From Pseudoxanthomonas suwonensis J47 (lineage in GTDB: Bacteria; Pseudomonadota; Gammaproteobacteria; Xanthomonadales; Xanthomonadaceae): 64,000 nucleotides of DNA. The position numbers and the translations under genes were made by a program. Where the stretch lies: contig NZ_KI911332.1 of assembly GCF_000513955.1 (NCBI RefSeq), positions 66,642 to 130,641 on the forward strand, in the 5' to 3' direction. The notes below the pieces were generated by a model. That model had not been told where the DNA came from. It saw only the letters and a program-made list of their open reading frames with translations, and ran no database searches. This document shows, piece after piece, positions 52,711 to 63,158 of the stretch (position 1 is its first letter; each line of letters starts with the position of its first letter).

Positions 52711-54597
52711 TCAGCCGCCGGCGTCCAGCAGTCCCACCCGGCACAAGCGGTACGGGAACGCCGACGCGCCGATCCAGCTGCGGTGCACGGTGCAGGCGTC
52801 GGCGTGCAGGCGCAGTCCGTAGCGCTGCTCGAGCATGGCCGCGGCGGCCGCGATGCGTTCGCGGTCCAGCTGCTCGCGCGCGTCCTGCATGGCCTGTCCG
52901 TCCAGCGGCCGCGCCTGGCCGCGCTCGACCGCCACGAAGCGGCAACGGCCGCTCGGCGAATCGGCCGGCTCCACCAGGCCACGACTGCTGCTGCGCCCGG
53001 CGATCCAGCGCATCGCCAGGCAGTCGCCGCGGTCCAGGCCCAGGCGCGCGGCCCAGCGGTTGTGCCGTTCGTTGCGCTCCAGCCGTTCCAGCAGCTTTCC
53101 GCCGCCGGAGGCGTCCGCCTCCGCCGGCAGCATCACCCGCGAATCCGGATGCGCGGCGACCAGCGCGCGCACCTGCTCGACGTAGGCCGCAGCTTCCGGG
53201 AAGTTGGTGCCCACGCCCACGTACACCGGCCCATCCGGCAGGAACGGGATGCGCCAGGACTGCGGCTCGTCGCCGCCCATCAGGACCAGGCCGGGTGGCG
53301 GCCCGGCCGGCGCCTCGACACGGAATGCCTCGCGGGTCCAGCGCGCGTGGCCCCAGTCGTTCCAGCCCGCCAGCGCCACGAGGGCACACAGCAGCACCGC
53401 GGCGCCGGCCACGCTCGACCCGGCCCGTCCCGGCAACAGCCCGCGCAGCAGCAGCCACAGCACCAGCGGCGCCAGCAGTTCCAGGACCACCAGGTAGCGG
53501 TGGATGCTGAACATCCACAGCCACAGCACGAAGCCGACCACGAAGAACACGCCAAGCATGCGCAGCACCGACGCATCGGCCGCTTCCGGCCGTGCGCCGC
53601 CACGCGTGCGGCGGCGCAGCCAGGCGAGGGCGGCCAGCGGCGCGACCACGTACAGCAGCGCCCAGGCCACCTGGAGCAGCGACAGCTCGCTGACCAGGCG
53701 CGGGTTGAGGGTGAACAGCAGCGGCCGCAGCAGCGCCTCGCCCAGGCCCTGCGGACGCCAGCGCAGGTCGGCCGTCGCCCCCGGCGAAGCCAGCGGCGCC
53801 TGGAACCAGACGTTGTACTGCGGGAACAGCGGGTTGCCGTAGACCTGCCACACCGCGTGCAGCCACGGCCCGGCCAGCACCGCGAAGACCAGCAGCGCCA
53901 CACCGGCCAGCAACACGCCCGTACGCAGCCGCGCCGGCCACGGCAGCGGCGCGGCCAGCACCGCCAGGCCCAGCGCCACCGCATAGATCGCATTGGTCAG
54001 CTTCAGCGCCACCGCCGCGCCGAGCAGTACGCCAGCCAGAACGGTTCGACCGTTGCGCCAAACCCCGGCCACCGGCAGGCATAGCGCCAGCGCGCCCAGC
54101 ACCAGCGGCGCGGTGGTGTTGTCGCCCATGGTCGTGCCGAGTTCGGACAGGAACGCGGCACTGGCCAGGCCGGCCAGTCCCAGCAACGGCGCCAGCCAGT
54201 CGCGGCGCGGATCGCCGGCCAGCGCGCGCCACGCGATCCACGCCACCGGCAGGAACGCCAGGCCATGCACCAGCCCCAGCAGCGCGCCCGCTACCGGCGC
54301 CGGCGCATGCTGCACCAGCAGGAAGTACGGCACGTCCAGCAGCGGCACGAAGTAGGTCTGCAGCTGCGCCGGCGCCAGGTCCATGCCCAGCCGCCCCTGC
54401 AGCCAGGCCCAGCCGTTGTGCACGTGGTAGTTGCGCAGGTCCCAGTTGGCGTCCTGTCCGCGCAGCAGCGAAACCGCCGCGACCAGCAGCGCCACCGCGG
54501 CCGCGGCACCCACCACGCCGGCACGCGAGCCGAATCCGAACACGCGCGCAGCCGCCGCCTGCAGCGCGCGCCACCGCGCGTCTCCTGGCAGGCTCAT
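52711..54597 (-). CDS. GT-C-like multi-spanning membrane protein (putative glycosyltransferase)
   Basis: 628 residues with about 11-12 transmembrane helices (from about 27 to 430) and a soluble C-terminal domain (about 445-628). Between helices 1 and 2 a conserved loop holds D-A-N-W-D-L-R-N-Y-H and the following A-P-A-Q-L-Q-T-Y, the acidic-loop arrangement of GT-C enzymes that use polyprenyl-phosphate sugars. I do not recognise a named member. The ATG overlaps the stop of the GT2 gene (ATGA), so the two are coupled. It ends 20 bases from the convergent maf gene. Confidence 0.7.
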   Translation of the reverse strand: MSLPGDARWRALQAAAARVFGFGSRAGVVGAAAAVALLVAAVSLLRGQDANWDLRNYHVHNGWAWLQGRLGMDLAPAQLQTYFVPLLDVPYFLLVQHAPAPVAGALLGLVHGLAFLPVAWIAWRALAGDPRRDWLAPLLGLAGLASAAFLSELGTTMGDNTTAPLVLGALALCLPVAGVWRNGRTVLAGVLLGAAVALKLTNAIYAVALGLAVLAAPLPWPARLRTGVLLAGVALLVFAVLAGPWLHAVWQVYGNPLFPQYNVWFQAPLASPGATADLRWRPQGLGEALLRPLLFTLNPRLVSELSLLQVAWALLYVVAPLAALAWLRRRTRGGARPEAADASVLRMLGVFFVVGFVLWLWMFSIHRYLVVLELLAPLVLWLLLRGLLPGRAGSSVAGAAVLLCALVALAGWNDWGHARWTREAFRVEAPAGPPPGLVLMGGDEPQSWRIPFLPDGPVYVGVGTNFPEAAAYVEQVRALVAAHPDSRVMLPAEADASGGGKLLERLERNERHNRWAARLGLDRGDCLAMRWIAGRSSSRGLVEPADSPSGRCRFVAVERGQARPLDGQAMQDAREQLDRERIAAAAAMLEQRYGLRLHADACTVHRSWIGASAFPYRLCRVGLLDAGG

Positions 54598-55688
54598 TCG
54601 GCAGTGCCCTCGCCCACCTGCGGCGCCGCGCCTGCGGGCGCGACGCCCGGCGTCCCTGCGACGGCCACACCGGCCGGTGGTATGCCGGCGACCGGCAGGC
54701 GCGGCGGCATTTCCGCCACGCCCAGGCGGACGCGCGTGGCCGGGATCGCCAGGTAGGCCAGGCGCTTGGCCTCGATGCGCCCGCGCGTGACAGTGTCCAG
54801 CACCAGGCCACAGCCGAACAGTATCGCCGACAGCTGGACCAGGGCCGCGCACAGGATCGCGGTCGGGAAACGCGGCACCAGGCCGGTCTCCAGGTAGGTG
54901 ACAAAGAGGGGCGCGGCCAGCAGCACCGACAGCAGCAACGTCGCCGCGGCGCAGGCGGAGAAGAACAGCAGCGGACGCTCGGCCATCACCAGCCGGCCGA
55001 TCGTGCCGAGGATGCGCGCACCATCGCGCCAGGTGTTGAGCTTGCTGGTCGACCCCTGTGGACGCGCGCCATAGGTGGTCGGTATCTCGGCAACGGGCAT
55101 GCGCAGCTGCAGCGCGTGCACCGCCAGCTCGGTCTCGATCTCGAAACCGGAAGCGTGCGCCGGGAAGGACTTCACGTAGCGCCGCGAGAACACCCGGTAG
55201 CCGGAAAGCATGTCGTCGAAGCTGTCACCGAACATCATGGCGACGCAGCGGGTCAGCAGGCGGTTGCCGAAGCGGTGCCCGGCCCGGTATGCGGCCGGGT
55301 CCTGGTCGACGCGCGCGCCCACCACCATGTCCAGGCCGTCCTCGACCAGGCGCTTCACCAGCGCCGGCGCCGCGGCCGCGTCATAGGTCGCGTCGCCATC
55401 CACCATCACGTAGACATCCGCCTCGACGTCGGCGAAGGCGCGACGGATCACGTTGCCCTTGCCGCGCAGCGCCACCGCATGCACCTCGGCACCGCTGGCG
55501 CGGGCGATCCCGGCGGTGGCATCGACCGAGCGGTTGTCGAAGACGTGGCAGTGCGCCGAAGGCAGGCTGCGGCGGAACCCCTCGACGACCGCGGCCACGG
55601 TCGCGGCCTCGTTGTGGCATGGCACCAGCAACGCGATGCGCAGGGCCTGGGCGGCCTCACCGTTGCAACCTACCCCTGGACCTGGCAT
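54594..55688 (-). CDS. GT2 family glycosyltransferase (polyprenyl-phosphate sugar synthase-like)
   Basis: 364 residues. The N-terminal GT-A domain has L-V-P-C-H-N-E-A-A-T, the metal motif V-D-G-D-A-T-Y-D and the acceptor segment L-S-G-Y-R-V-F-S-R-R-Y-V-K-S-F, as in dolichol-phosphate mannose synthase-like proteins. Two transmembrane helices (about 235-260 and 270-300) follow, then an Ala/Pro/Gly-rich tail of about 45 residues. It probably makes a polyprenyl-phosphate-linked sugar. AGGGGA precedes the ATG. It sits between two GT-C-type genes, which would use its product. Confidence 0.85.
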   Translation of the reverse strand: MPGPGVGCNGEAAQALRIALLVPCHNEAATVAAVVEGFRRSLPSAHCHVFDNRSVDATAGIARASGAEVHAVALRGKGNVIRRAFADVEADVYVMVDGDATYDAAAAPALVKRLVEDGLDMVVGARVDQDPAAYRAGHRFGNRLLTRCVAMMFGDSFDDMLSGYRVFSRRYVKSFPAHASGFEIETELAVHALQLRMPVAEIPTTYGARPQGSTSKLNTWRDGARILGTIGRLVMAERPLLFFSACAAATLLLSVLLAAPLFVTYLETGLVPRFPTAILCAALVQLSAILFGCGLVLDTVTRGRIEAKRLAYLAIPATRVRLGVAEMPPRLPVAGIPPAGVAVAGTPGVAPAGAAPQVGEGTAE

Positions 55689-55717
55689 TGAACGTCCCCT
55701 GGCGAACCGGCGGCATT

Positions 55718-57580
55718 CTACCTGTCGGCATCATCGGCGGTGATACGGACCTGCTGCCGCGGCCATTCCTCGACGCTGCCGTCGCTGCCGTGCAGGCGCA
55801 GGCCCAGCCAGCGCGTACCGGCCTGGCTGGCCGGCAGGTCGACCTGGGCGCGGAAGCCCACCCGCGGCTGGTTCGGGTCCGTCGACCCCGGGAAATGCCC
55901 GGAAACGTCGAACGGCTGGCCGTACTCCGCCTCGGCCACCACCGCCTCGTCCAGCAGCACCTCGACGCGGGCCAGTCCGACGCCTTCCTTGAACGCCCAG
56001 CCGCCAACCTCGAAGCGCGGGGGCACCCGTGCGCCCGGCTCCGGGGCATCGATCCAGGCCAGCGCCGGGGCCACGCAGCCCGCCGCCGGTACCGGCGCGT
56101 TCGCCGGCAGGCGCACCAGCAGGAAGCGCGTCGCGCCGTGGTCGACCAGCACCGTGCGCGAGGCCGGCGGCAACGGCCCCAGGCGTTCACACAGCGCCTG
56201 GTAGCGGCGCAGCAGGTCGCGGAACGACACGTCCCCCGGGGCCAGCACCAGCAGCGCCGGCGCCTGCGGCAGGCCGTCGGCCAGCAGGTCCCACTTGCGC
56301 AGCTGCGGCGCGCGGCCGTGGGCGTGGTTGAGCGGATGGTCCAGTACCGCGATGTCCGGATCGCCGAGCGCAAAGCCGAGCTCGGCACCGACCTTGAAGT
56401 CGTCGGCCAGCAGCTGCGTGCCCGGGGGCATCGCCTCCAGTTCCTCACGCACGGCCTTGGCCAGCGGCTCCCAGCCGGCGAAGTTGCGCGGGTAGTGCTT
56501 GGAGCCGGCGCTGGCCTCGCGCAGCGCCGGCGTCGACACCGCCAGGCACCAGCCCAGCGCGAGCAGCAGGCCCAGCCCGGTGACGGTCCAGGTCGCCCCC
56601 CGCCACTGCACCGGCCAGGTTTCCAGGACCCGCGCCGCCGCCGGCAGCAGCGCCAGGTACGCCGGCACCGGCCAGTGGAAACTCACCCGTTCGGCATCGG
56701 CGACGAAGCTCAGCACGAACAGCCCGCCGACGATGATCGACCCGAACAGCGCCAGGAAGCGCCATTGCGGCCGCGCCGGACGCCGCTTCCAGCCGGTCAC
56801 CCACGCCGCCTGCAGCAGCGCCACCGCCAGCAGCGGCGTGACCAGCAGCGCCTGCACCGGGATGAAGGACCAGCCGCCGCCATGCAGCGCCCACGGATGC
56901 CGGTCGACCAGCTGGAAGCGCAGGCCGGCCTCGCCGTTCTCCAGGTTCCACAGCAGCAGCGGCAGCCAGGCCAGCAGGCCGAACGCGCCGGCCAGCAGCA
57001 CGCGCGGATCGCGCAGCAGGTGCCGGCCCTGCGGCAGCAACAGCAGCACCACCGTACCGGCGACCCACACGCCGGCGAAGCGGTAATGGCTCAACGCGCC
57101 CAGTGCCAGGCCGAAGGCCAGCTCCATCGCCGCCAGCGGCGTGACGTCCTCGAGCATGCGCACGCCCGCATGCAGGCACAGCACCGTGGCCAGCGCCAGC
57201 GGCACGTCCGGCAGCGCCAGCACGCCGAGCATGCCCAGCAGCGGCAGCAGCACCGCCAGCGTGCCGGCGCGCCAGCCGGCGATCGCACCGAACCAGCGCC
57301 GACCGATCCGCGCCACCCACCACGGCAGCAGCGCGCCCATCAGCAGGAACGGCATCCGCAGCGCCAGCACGTGGTCGCCGCCGAGCGACGTACCCAGGCG
57401 CGCCAGCCACGCGGTCATCCCCGGCAGGTCGGAGTACGCGGCCGCCAGGTGCCGCCCTTCCTGCCAGTAGAACGCCTCGTCGACGAACAGCGGCAGTCGC
57501 GCCGCCACCACCAGCTTGAGCACGCAGGCCAGCGTCCACCAGGCGATGAACGTGCGTTGCGCGCGGTGCTCCGCCTCCAT
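55718..57580 (-). CDS. ArnT-like glycosyltransferase family 39 protein with C-terminal beta domain
   Basis: 620 residues. The membrane part (about 12-375) has roughly 10-11 helices and the family loop L-F-V-D-E-A-F-Y-W-Q-E-G after helix 1, whose Asp-Glu pair is the expected catalytic site. Members move sugars from a polyprenyl phosphate to lipids or proteins at the periplasmic face. The C-terminal ~110 residues (W-I-D-A-P-E-P-G-A-R-V, then F-E-V-G-G-W-A-F) look like a beta-sandwich domain that the usual family lacks. It is the first gene of the trio and is divergent from moxR with 41 bases between them. Confidence 0.83.
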   Translation of the reverse strand: MEAEHRAQRTFIAWWTLACVLKLVVAARLPLFVDEAFYWQEGRHLAAAYSDLPGMTAWLARLGTSLGGDHVLALRMPFLLMGALLPWWVARIGRRWFGAIAGWRAGTLAVLLPLLGMLGVLALPDVPLALATVLCLHAGVRMLEDVTPLAAMELAFGLALGALSHYRFAGVWVAGTVVLLLLPQGRHLLRDPRVLLAGAFGLLAWLPLLLWNLENGEAGLRFQLVDRHPWALHGGGWSFIPVQALLVTPLLAVALLQAAWVTGWKRRPARPQWRFLALFGSIIVGGLFVLSFVADAERVSFHWPVPAYLALLPAAARVLETWPVQWRGATWTVTGLGLLLALGWCLAVSTPALREASAGSKHYPRNFAGWEPLAKAVREELEAMPPGTQLLADDFKVGAELGFALGDPDIAVLDHPLNHAHGRAPQLRKWDLLADGLPQAPALLVLAPGDVSFRDLLRRYQALCERLGPLPPASRTVLVDHGATRFLLVRLPANAPVPAAGCVAPALAWIDAPEPGARVPPRFEVGGWAFKEGVGLARVEVLLDEAVVAEAEYGQPFDVSGHFPGSTDPNQPRVGFRAQVDLPASQAGTRWLGLRLHGSDGSVEEWPRQQVRITADDADR

Positions 57581-57587
57581 CAGCCGC

Positions 57588-57593
57588 TACACT
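57588..57593 (+). promoter_or_regulatory. Putative -10 box (TACACT) for the moxR operon
   Basis: TACACT 29 bases before the moxR ATG in the 41-bp divergent gap, with AGGAAG as ribosome-binding site further down. The gap is short, so the promoters of moxR and of the glycosyltransferase gene must overlap or lie in coding sequence. Confidence 0.4.
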
Positions 57594-57621
57594 CCCTCCG
57601 GACCCGGTACCCAGGAAGACG

Positions 57622-58577
<956 letters not shown>

Positions 58578-58578
<1 letters not shown>

Positions 58579-59531
58579 TGCCCCGCACGTGGCGCGAACT
58601 GCGCACGTGGCTGGAGTCGATCGAACGCCCGCGCGCGCCGGAAGCCCTGCCGCTGCGGATCGACCGCCGCCGCATCTACGTGCTGCCCACCCGCTTCGGC
58701 CTGTTCTACGGGCTGCTGGTACTGGCGATGGTGCTCGGCGCGCTCAACTACAACAACAACCCCGCCCTGCTGCTGGCGCTGCTGCTGGGCACCGCCGGAC
58801 TGGCCAGCCTGGTGGCCGCGCACCTGCAGCTGTCCGGCCTGCAGCTCGAGGCGGTGTCCGCCGAACCGGTGGCCGCCGGCCAGACGCTGTGGCTGCGCAT
58901 GAGCTTCTCCACCCGCGACGGCCGCCGCCGGCGTGGCCTGCGCCTGGAATACGGCGACGCCGTCGCCTGGGCCAGCACCGGCGAGGGCGGCCTGGCCGAC
59001 GCCGCCCTGCCGCTGCCGACGCGCCAGCGCGGCTGGCTGGAACCGGGCCGCATCCGCATTTCCACCACCCAGCCGCTGGGCCTGGCGCGTGCGTGGTCGC
59101 GGATGTGGCCGCGGCAGCCGCTGCTGGTCTACCCGCGCGCCGAAGCGCAGCCGCCACCGCTGCCTGACAGCGGCGAAGGAGTGCAGCACAGCCGCGTGCA
59201 CCCGCTCGGCGACGAACCGCACCAGCTGCGTCCGTACCGCAGCGGCGACGCGCCGCGGACCATCGCCTGGAAGCACAGCGCGCGCCGCGACAGTCTGGTC
59301 GTGCGCGAGTACGAACGCGCGCGCCAGCAGGACGTGCTGCTGGACTGGAACGCGCTGCGCCACCTCGGCCACGAGGCACGGATCTCGCGCCTGGCCGCGT
59401 GGGTCGACCAGGCCGAACGCGAAGGCCGCCGCTACCACCTGCGCCTGCCCGGCCTCGCGCTCGGCCCCGGCCGCGGTCCCGACCACCGCCACGCCTGCCT
59501 GCGCGCCCTGGCGCTGCTGCCTGCCGCATGA
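58578..59531 (+). CDS. DUF58 domain-containing membrane protein
   Basis: 317 residues. Two membrane helices near the N-terminus (about 37-56 and 59-80) are followed by a cytoplasmic domain with the DUF58 signature: G-D-E-P-H-Q-L-R-P-Y-R-S-G-D, then I-A-W-K-H-S-A-R-R-D. The C-terminal part is a diverged von Willebrand-like region. It is the standard partner of MoxR. ATGA and TGATG overlaps connect it to both neighbours. Confidence 0.92.
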
Positions 59532-61495
59532 GCACCGTGCCGCCGCTGCCGCCCCAGGATGGAGCGACGCCGCTGGATGCGGGCAGCCGCGGCTGGGCGC
59601 TGGCCGCCGGCGCGCTGGCGCTGCTGCCGCTGCTGGTCAACCTGCCGCCGACGCTCGGCATCGGCTTCGCCCTGACCGCGCCGGCGATGGCCGCGATCGC
59701 ATGGCGGCGGCCGATGCCTGGATTCCTGCGCGGCGTGATCGCGCTGGCGATGATTGCCGGCGTGTTCGCGATGATGGGCACGCGCCTGGGCCGCGATACC
59801 GGCAGCGCGCTGCTGGCGGCGATGCTGGCGATCAAGCCCACCGAACTGCGCACCCTGCGCGACGCGCGCAGCCTGGTCGGCTTCGCCCTGTTCGCACCGT
59901 TCGCCGCGTTCCTGCTCGACCAGAGCCCACTGGTGATGGCTGGCGCGCTGGCCGCGGTGCTGGCGGGCCTGCTCGCCCTGCAGCGGCTCTCCGACCTGGA
60001 GGCCGGGGTGGCCGCGCCGCCGGTGAAGCAGCGCCTGGGCACGATGGGCCGGCTGGTGGCGATCGGCCTGCCGCTGGCGCTGGCCGCGTTCTGGCTGTTC
60101 CCGCGCTTGTCCACGCCGCTGTGGGGCGTGCCCGAACGTGCGCTGGGCCGGCCCGGCCTGTCCGACAGCATGACCCCGGGCGGCTGGCTGGACCTGATGA
60201 CCGACGACGCCCCGGCGCTGCGCGCCGAATTCGACGGTCCGGTGCCACCGGTGGAGCAGCTGTACTGGCGAGGTCCGGTGCTGCTCGACTACGACGGCCG
60301 TACCTGGACCCGCAACCGCTGGATCGAGGACCTGCCGCCGCCGTCATGGGAACCGGCTCCCGTCCGCTGGAGCTATGCGCTGGAGGTCGAGGCCACCGAC
60401 CGTCGCGATCTGCCGGCCCTGGACCTGCCGCTGGCCACGCCCGAAGGCACGCACGCCAGCCACGGCGGCGGCCTGCGCACCGACCGCCCGCTGGCCTCGC
60501 CCAGCCGCTGGCGGCTGCAATCGGCGCCGCCACGGCGGTTCGAGACCGAACTGCGCCCGATCCTGCGCCAGCACGCGCTGGCCCTGCCCCGCGACCGCGA
60601 TCCGCGCACCCGTGCGCTGGCCGCGCAGTGGCGGCGCGAGCTCGGCGACAACGACGAGGCCATCATCGAGCGCGCCCTGGCGATGATCCGCGCCGACTTC
60701 GCCTACGCCCTCGACACCCCGCTGCCGGGCCGGCACGCGGTGGACGAGTTCCTGTTCGAGACCCGCACCGGCTACTGCGAACACTTCAGCTCCGCCTTCA
60801 CCGTGCTGATGCGCGCCGCCGGCATCCCCGCGCGCGTGGTGACCGGCTACACCGGCGGCTACCGCAATCCGTTCGGCGGTTACTGGATCGTGCGGCGCAT
60901 GGACGCCCATGCGTGGAGCGAGGTGTGGCTGGAAGGCCGCGGCTGGGTTCGCGTGGACCCGACCGCGGCGGTGGCGCCGGAGCGCATCTACGACACGCTC
61001 GACGCGCGCCTGGGCGCCAACGGCCTGGCCGCCGGCGGCATCGACGCACTGCGCGGCGCCCGCTTCGGCGACCTCGTCGACTTCATGCGCCGCGGCTGGA
61101 ACGATCTGGTGCTGGGCTTCGACGCGCAGCGCCAGCAGGCCCTGCTCAGCCCGCTGGGCCTGGGCCGGCTGGAGCCTTCGCAGTTGCTGCTGCTGTTCGC
61201 CGCCTTCGCCGCGTTGGCGATGGCCGGGATGATCTGGCTGCTGGCCCGCGGCGAACGCGAGCGCGATCCGCTGCTGCGCGCCTGGCACCGGCTCGGCCGC
61301 CGCTACGCGCGGCTGGGCCTGGGCCGCGCCCCGCACGAGCCGGCGCTGGCCTGGGCGCAGCGCGTGGCCGCCGCGCACCCGCGTTCGGCCGCGGAGCTGC
61401 TTGCGCTCAGCCGGCGTTTCGTCGCCGCGCGATACGCTCCGGCGCATGGGGGGACGCGCCGGCTGCGGGAAGAGCTGGAACGGCACCGCCCCTGA
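59528..61495 (+). CDS. tgpA: TgpA-type membrane transglutaminase-like protein (DUF3488)
   Basis: 655 residues. Five to six N-terminal membrane helices (DUF3488, about 22-195), then a periplasmic transglutaminase-like domain with the triad Cys in T-G-Y-C-E-H-F-S-S-A-F, His in D-A-H-A-W-S-E-V-W and Asp in V-R-V-D-P-T-A-A. A further helix near 558-578 and a cytoplasmic DUF4129-like tail end the protein. The Pseudomonas homologue TgpA is essential and acts on the cell surface; the substrate is not known. Last of the moxR-DUF58-tgpA triad. Confidence 0.93.
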   Translation: MSTVPPLPPQDGATPLDAGSRGWALAAGALALLPLLVNLPPTLGIGFALTAPAMAAIAWRRPMPGFLRGVIALAMIAGVFAMMGTRLGRDTGSALLAAMLAIKPTELRTLRDARSLVGFALFAPFAAFLLDQSPLVMAGALAAVLAGLLALQRLSDLEAGVAAPPVKQRLGTMGRLVAIGLPLALAAFWLFPRLSTPLWGVPERALGRPGLSDSMTPGGWLDLMTDDAPALRAEFDGPVPPVEQLYWRGPVLLDYDGRTWTRNRWIEDLPPPSWEPAPVRWSYALEVEATDRRDLPALDLPLATPEGTHASHGGGLRTDRPLASPSRWRLQSAPPRRFETELRPILRQHALALPRDRDPRTRALAAQWRRELGDNDEAIIERALAMIRADFAYALDTPLPGRHAVDEFLFETRTGYCEHFSSAFTVLMRAAGIPARVVTGYTGGYRNPFGGYWIVRRMDAHAWSEVWLEGRGWVRVDPTAAVAPERIYDTLDARLGANGLAAGGIDALRGARFGDLVDFMRRGWNDLVLGFDAQRQQALLSPLGLGRLEPSQLLLLFAAFAALAMAGMIWLLARGERERDPLLRAWHRLGRRYARLGLGRAPHEPALAWAQRVAAAHPRSAAELLALSRRFVAARYAPAHGGTRRLREELERHRP

Positions 61496-61511
61496 CCTTC
61501 CGGAGGCCGCC

Positions 61512-62045
61512 ATGTCGCTACGCATCCCGTTCCGCATCGCCATCGCCGCCAGCGCCATCGCGCTGCTCGGCGCCTGCGCCACCGCGCCCCAGCCGTTGCA
61601 GGGCGCCTTCCTCCCGCTCACGCCCGAACAGGCCGTGGCCGGCCAGCAGCTCGGCGCCAGCGTGCGCTGGGGCGGGCGCATCGTGCAGACCACGCCGGGC
61701 CCGGACAGCACCTGCTTCCAGGTCGTGTCGATCCCGCTGGACGCCAGCGGCCGCCCGGCCAGCAGCTCGCGCGACGTGGCCCAGGGCCGCTTCCTCGCCT
61801 GCCGCTCCGGCTTCTATGACCCGGCGGTGTTCACCCCCGGCCGCGAGGTCACCTTCGTTGGCCGCGTGCAGGACACCGAGAAGGTCAAGATCGGCGAGTA
61901 CGACTACACCCTGCCGCGCATGGCCGCCGACGTGGTCTACCTGTGGCCGGTGGTCAACGAGGTCCGGGTGATCCACTCCGACCCGTGGGGGCCCTGGGGC
62001 CCGTGGGGCAGCCCTTGGGGTCGCTGGGGCTGGTGGGGCTGGTAA
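61512..62045 (+). CDS. slp: Slp family outer-membrane lipoprotein
   Basis: 177 residues. Lipobox A-L-L-G-A-C gives Cys about 21. The Slp domain follows (G-G-R-I-V-Q-T, then V-T-F-V-G-R-V), as in starvation-inducible lipoproteins of enterobacteria. The last ~20 residues are almost only Trp, Gly and Pro in W-G-P-W-G steps, ending in W. It lies 16 bases after tgpA with a GGAGG site and is probably in the same operon. A strong terminator follows. Confidence 0.87.
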   Translation: MSLRIPFRIAIAASAIALLGACATAPQPLQGAFLPLTPEQAVAGQQLGASVRWGGRIVQTTPGPDSTCFQVVSIPLDASGRPASSSRDVAQGRFLACRSGFYDPAVFTPGREVTFVGRVQDTEKVKIGEYDYTLPRMAADVVYLWPVVNEVRVIHSDPWGPWGPWGSPWGRWGWWGW

Positions 62046-62071
62046 GCCGCCCCGCGCGTTGATCGGAATGA

Positions 62072-62099
62072 AAAACGCCGCCCTCCGGGGCGGCGTTTT
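62072..62099 (+). terminator. Intrinsic terminator of the moxR-slp operon
   Basis: AAAACGCCGCCC, TCCG loop, GGGCGGCGTTTT: a 12-bp stem with A and T runs at the two edges. It can work in both directions, so it may also serve the convergent hinT. Confidence 0.92.
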
Positions 62100-62127
62100 C
62101 GTTTGCGGCCTGCGTGTCGCGGCGCGG

Positions 62128-62481
62128 TCAGCCCGGCGTGCCGAAGCGGCCCAGGTGGGCGCCGGCGAGCAGGTGCAGGTGCAGGTGGAACACGGTCTGG
62201 CCGGCATGCTCGCGGCAGTTCATCACCACCCGGTAGCCGTCCTGCGCCAGGCCCTCGTCGCGCGCCCAGCGGGCGGCGGCCAGCATCAGTTTGCCGAGCA
62301 GTTCGGCGTCTTCCGGCGTGGCATCGTCGAGGGTCGGGATGACCTTCTGCTTCGGGATGAACAGCACGTGCACCGGTGCCTGCGGGGCGATGTCGCGGAA
62401 GCCGAGGATGTCCTCGTCCTCGTAGACGATCGTGGCGGGGATCTCGCGGCGGATGATCTTGCCGAAGAGGGTGTCGCTCAT
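62128..62481 (-). CDS. hinT: HinT-type histidine triad nucleotide-binding protein
   Basis: 117 residues with the full triad motif F-H-L-H-L-H-L-L-A-G at about 100-109 and the family start I-F/L-G-K-I-I-R-R-E-I-P-A. HinT hydrolyses purine nucleoside phosphoramidates. The start at 62481 gives the normal length; the frame is open for 22 more codons. Distinct from the atypical HIT protein at 1.1 kb. Confidence 0.93.
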   Translation of the reverse strand: MSDTLFGKIIRREIPATIVYEDEDILGFRDIAPQAPVHVLFIPKQKVIPTLDDATPEDAELLGKLMLAAARWARDEGLAQDGYRVVMNCREHAGQTVFHLHLHLLAGAHLGRFGTPG

Positions 62482-62556
62482 GGTGTTCCGGTCCGTGGTT
62501 CGCCGAAGGAAGGCGCAAGCATAGCGCCCTGCCCCGCGCCGGCCCACGCGCTGCGG

Positions 62557-63153
62557 TTATTCGCGCATCTCGCCGCGGCTGCCGAAGGCATGCGACAGCG
62601 TGCCGCGGTCGACGTATTCCAGCTCGCCGCCCAGCGGCAGGCCCTGGGCCAGCCGGCTCGGGCGCACGCCGTGCTGGCGCGCCAGCTGCGCCAGGTAGTG
62701 CGCGGTGGCCTCGCCTTCGACCGTGGCGCTGGTGGCGACGATCAGCTCGGCGACCTCGCCGCTGGCCAGGCGCGTGGCCAGCGCATCCAGCCCCAGCTCG
62801 CGCGGGCCGATCCCGTCCAGCGGCGACAGCCGCCCCTGCAGCACGTAGTACAGGCCGCGGTAGCCGGTGGCGGTCTCGATCGCCAGGCGGTCGGCCGGCG
62901 ACTCGACCACGCACAGCTGCTGGCGGTCACGGCTGGCGCTGGCGCAGGTCGCGCACACCGGCGTCTCGCTGAAGTCGCGGCACTGGCTGCAGTGGCCGAT
63001 GCGCTCGACCGCCTCGGCCAGCACCGTCGCCAGCTGGCGGCCGCCATCGCGGCCGCGCTCCAGCACGTGGTAGGCCATGCGCTGGGCACTCTTGCGCCCC
63101 ACGCCCGGCAGCACCCGCAGGGCCTCGATCAGCTGTTCAAGAAGAGCCGTCAT
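62557..63153 (-). CDS. recR: Recombination protein RecR
   Basis: 198 residues. Helix-hairpin-helix near the N-terminus (L-P-G-V-G-R-K-S-A-Q-R), zinc finger C-S-Q-C-...-C-A-T-C at about 57-72, Toprim domain (V-V-E-S-P-A-D, about 80-170) and the end segment A-R-Q-H-G-V-R-P-S-R-L-A-Q-G-L-P. It works with RecO, also encoded here, to load RecA at gaps. It follows ybaB across a repeat-filled gap. Confidence 0.96.
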   Translation of the reverse strand: MTALLEQLIEALRVLPGVGRKSAQRMAYHVLERGRDGGRQLATVLAEAVERIGHCSQCRDFSETPVCATCASASRDRQQLCVVESPADRLAIETATGYRGLYYVLQGRLSPLDGIGPRELGLDALATRLASGEVAELIVATSATVEGEATAHYLAQLARQHGVRPSRLAQGLPLGGELEYVDRGTLSHAFGSRGEMRE

Positions 63154-63158
63154 TGCGG

